A stretch of DNA of 64,000 nt from contig CAJPFJ010000006.1 of assembly GCA_905339155.1 (NCBI GenBank), positions 1-64,000 on the forward strand. Direction: 5' to 3'. Below, in pieces: positions 61,832-64,000 of this stretch. The notes below the pieces were generated by a model. It was not told the origin of the DNA. It saw nothing but the letters and a program-made list of their open reading frames with translations, and made no database searches. How positions within the stretch are numbered: the first letter of the stretch is position 1; each line of letters opens with the position of its first letter. This DNA is from Methanosarcinales archaeon. Its GTDB lineage: Archaea; Halobacteriota; Methanosarcinia; Methanosarcinales; Methanoperedenaceae. The position numbers and the translations under genes were made by a program.

Positions 61832-63273
61832 TGGCATATAAGGATTTACGGGAATTCATTGGAATTCTCGAAAAACGAGGGCTTCTGAAGCGGATAAAAA
61901 CAGAAGTAAGCGCAGAGCTTGAGATCACTGAAATCCTTGACCGGTGTGTTAAAAAGAACGGCCCTGCACTTCTTTTTGAAAATGTAAAAGGCTATAAGAT
62001 GCCTGTATTTGCCAATGCATTCGGTACAATGGAACGAATGTGCCTTGCACTTGACGTAAATGATCTTGATGAAATCGGAGCAAGGATACAAAAATTCATG
62101 CAATTTGAAGCCCCATCGGGATTATGGGAAGGAATAAAGAAGCTCCCTGAGGTTGTGGAACTTACATCATTTGCCCAAAAACATGTAAAATCGGGCCCCT
62201 GTAAAGAAATAATCCTTAAAGAAGGATTGTCGCTTGATGATTTTCCAATATTGAAATGCTGGCCCGGGGACGGGGGACGCTTCATAACGCTTCCTCTTGT
62301 ATTCACAAAAAATCCAAAAACTGGAAAGCAGAATGTAGGGATGTACAGGATGCAGGTATATGATGGCAAAACCACAGGCATGCACTGGCATATCCATAAG
62401 CATGGGGCGAGGGATTACGCTGATTCGGCAGGCAACGGAAAAATTGAAGTCGCCGTTGCTATTGGAGCAGATCCATCTATCGTTTACTCAGCCACTGCGC
62501 CGCTTCCTGATAATATTGATGAGATGATGTTTGCCGGATTCCTGCGTAAAAAGAACGTGGAGCTTGTTAAATGCGAGACATTTGACATTTACGTTCCCGC
62601 GCATGCCGAAATTATCCTCGAAGGATATGTTGACGAAAAAGAGCGCCGCACAGAAGGGCCTTTTGGCGATCACACAGGATATTATTCACTTGCAGATGAA
62701 TTCCCGGTGTTCCATGTAACATGCATTACACACCGAAAGAATCCGATCTACCATGCGACCATCGTGGGAATACCGCCGATGGAAGACGCATATCTTGGGA
62801 AAGCAACTGAGAGGATATTCCTTCCTCTTATGAAAGCCCAGCTTCCTGAAATAGTCGACATCAACCTTCCGGTTGAAGCCGTTTTCCATAATCTTTGCAT
62901 AGTGTCAATAAAAAAGCGGTATCCTGGACATGCCAAAAAAGTCATGTTCGCACTCTGGGGAATGGGACAGATGATGTTCGCAAAGACCATAATCGTGCTT
63001 GATGATGATGTAAATGTGCAGGACATGAGGGAAGTGCTCTGGGCAACGACCACGCGCATTGACCCTGCCATGGACGTTACGATAATCGATAAAGCGCCCA
63101 CGGATACCCTTGACCATGCTTCGCCCCTTCCCAACCTTGGTTCCAAAATGGGTATTGATGCAACGCGAAAAGGGTCGTTTGAAGGATTCAACCGCGAATG
63201 GCCTGACGCTTTGAAAATGGATGAAGATGTAAAAACGCGAGTTGATAAGATATGGAAAGAGCTTGGATTGTAA
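61831..63273 (+). CDS. UbiD-family prenylated-FMN decarboxylase
   Basis: 480 residues, read from GTG 61831. Reversible (de)carboxylation of an unsaturated acid using prenylated FMN. Seen: the cofactor region WHIHKHGARDYADSAG and AVAIGADPSIVYSATAPLP, and the catalytic Glu-Arg-Glu area EGPFGDHTGYYS. Family members serve ubiquinone/menaquinone synthesis and, in archaea, the anhydromevalonate phosphate step of isoprenoid synthesis; the latter is a good possibility here since archaeal lipid synthesis needs it. Coupled to the small zinc-finger gene upstream. Confidence 0.9.
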   Translation: MAYKDLREFIGILEKRGLLKRIKTEVSAELEITEILDRCVKKNGPALLFENVKGYKMPVFANAFGTMERMCLALDVNDLDEIGARIQKFMQFEAPSGLWEGIKKLPEVVELTSFAQKHVKSGPCKEIILKEGLSLDDFPILKCWPGDGGRFITLPLVFTKNPKTGKQNVGMYRMQVYDGKTTGMHWHIHKHGARDYADSAGNGKIEVAVAIGADPSIVYSATAPLPDNIDEMMFAGFLRKKNVELVKCETFDIYVPAHAEIILEGYVDEKERRTEGPFGDHTGYYSLADEFPVFHVTCITHRKNPIYHATIVGIPPMEDAYLGKATERIFLPLMKAQLPEIVDINLPVEAVFHNLCIVSIKKRYPGHAKKVMFALWGMGQMMFAKTIIVLDDDVNVQDMREVLWATTTRIDPAMDVTIIDKAPTDTLDHASPLPNLGSKMGIDATRKGSFEGFNREWPDALKMDEDVKTRVDKIWKELGL

Positions 63274-63279
63274 TTATAA

Positions 63280-64000
63280 TTAATCCTTGCTCAGGTCCTC
63301 CCCTCCGAAATATATCTGCTGCACTGTGTTGTATATGTCTTCCATTCCTGAACCATAAGTCGATGAGACCGGGATAATATTCTGGCTTGCCCCAAATGAT
63401 TTGAGCGCGAAAAGGAATTCAATACTTAGCTGGCTTTGCATTGTAGGTACCTCGTTATGTATCTCATCTTCAAGATCCATAATATTCCTGCTCCAGTTGA
63501 TTATCCTCTCACGTTCTTCATTTTTTAGCAGATCGGATTTTGGAAGAATATTCAGGAAAGGAATATTGAACCTCATCTGCACTGAAGCCGCCTGGAGCAT
63601 TAATGAAATGAAACCGGACGCAGTTTTTGAAATTATGGGATCATACAGGAAACCGATAATCGACTCCTCGGCGCCAAGTGTATCAATAAGGAATTTTCCG
63701 GATTGGCGAAGCACAAATAATTCCATCTGCCCGGGCGTGTCAAAAATAACATAATCGGAATCATAGCTTTCGATTATCTCTTTCATTTCATCGATATTCA
63801 AAGCAAGGAGGTCCGCTGCAAGGATCTGGGCACCGTTTGGCCCGACTCCGTATTCTTTCATTACATCATCCAATTTTACCCAGTCACGGATATCCACATC
63901 AGGGACATAAGGAGCATTTTCGATACCGGGATCAAGGTTCACCGTAATTGCATCATATTTCTGGTTTTCCATCCATCCAAAAAAAGCGTTTGTAAGTGAA
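63280..64000 (-). CDS. GPN-loop GTPase, N-terminus beyond window
   Basis: A partial gene. The frame stays open from the ATG at 63972 to the window end, and those upstream codons (SLTNAFFGWMENQKYDAITV) are plainly GPN GTPase sequence just after the P-loop, so the real start and GKS motif lie beyond 64000. Seen: NLDPGIENAPYVPDVDIRD, the family hallmark loop YGVGPNGAQ, G3 FDTPGQMELF and the PKSD specificity motif (NILPKSDLL). Archaeal and eukaryotic GPN proteins take part in RNA polymerase II or related assembly; the archaeal role is not settled. Confidence 0.92.
   Translation of the reverse strand, partial: SLTNAFFGWMENQKYDAITVNLDPGIENAPYVPDVDIRDWVKLDDVMKEYGVGPNGAQILAADLLALNIDEMKEIIESYDSDYVIFDTPGQMELFVLRQSGKFLIDTLGAEESIIGFLYDPIISKTASGFISLMLQAASVQMRFNIPFLNILPKSDLLKNEERERIINWSRNIMDLEDEIHNEVPTMQSQLSIEFLFALKSFGASQNIIPVSSTYGSGMEDIYNTVQQIYFGGEDLSKD

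Overview
The window looks like a piece of chromosome from a euryarchaeon of the methanogen / anaerobic methanotroph group. My best guess is the order Methanosarcinales, close to 'Candidatus Methanoperedens' (ANME-2d). The evidence is an almost complete block of methyl-coenzyme M reductase (MCR) activation and methanogenesis-marker genes, an archaeal histone, Orc1/Cdc6, NMD3, a type-2 (methanogen) seryl-tRNA synthetase, HerA, archaeal-type dUTPase and a GPN-loop GTPase. There are also many PAS sensor proteins and a secreted c-type haem/cupredoxin protein, which fits a respiratory methane oxidiser better than a hydrogenotrophic methanogen. The genus is inference.

Layout. 1-3.6 kb: endonuclease III, then hypA with an unrecognised Cys-rich gene on the minus strand, divergent from hypB and a class II aldolase. 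3.7-9.3 kb: two large signalling proteins (a CheB-CheR-PAS fusion and a PAS hybrid histidine kinase with a damaged N-terminus), followed by a frameshifted fragment of a G1-type peptidase. 9.8-13.5 kb: dUTPase, the iscS-iscU pair and a PAS-HTH regulator. 13.6-17.3 kb: a four-gene TetR / surface protein / ABC exporter operon. 17.9-20.9 kb: an overlapping three-gene cassette of a degenerate RadA paralogue, a small protein and a divergent family B DNA polymerase. 21-22.4 kb: a toxin-antitoxin-like pair and a lipoprotein. 22.4-23.7 kb: truD, apparently with a non-standard start.

23.7-28.9 kb is a surface-protein island in which three genes share one unnamed extracellular domain. 29-34.2 kb holds threonine synthase, a PQQ-type sugar dehydrogenase, a remnant of an IS200/IS605-like element, Orc1/Cdc6, histone and an RNase III-like protein. 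34.2-43.1 kb (minus strand) is a probable ten-gene transcript: atwA, mmp3, mmp6, mmp5, mmp15, mmp17, mmp7, then a small Cys protein, an LsrF-like aldolase and a zinc alcohol dehydrogenase. A perfect 12-bp palindrome precedes atwA. 43.3-46.2 kb: prs, a sugar-nucleotide epimerase and nmd3, closed by a strong palindromic terminator.

46.3-51.0 kb is one 1560-residue exported protein: two cupredoxin domains, a CHRD domain, Ig-like segments and two nearly identical di-haem peroxidase-like units produced by a 1275-bp in-frame tandem duplication. 51.6-56.8 kb (minus strand) carries serS, herA and thiC in tight order, plus a small HTH regulator. 57.0-57.9 kb is a gene graveyard (exported protein fused to an ABC ATPase tail, then a YceI fragment). 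tRNA-His and a membrane-anchored protein follow.

59.2-61.6 kb is the most unusual part. It contains six CCGTWACGG boxes spaced every 26-27 bp, a 28-bp dif-like site (11 + 6 + 11 bp), a XerA-type tyrosine recombinase, a small membrane protein, two similar hairpin units and more copies of the same box in two further promoters. The last of these promoters drives a small zinc-finger gene fused by overlap to a UbiD decarboxylase gene. The window ends inside a GPN GTPase gene.
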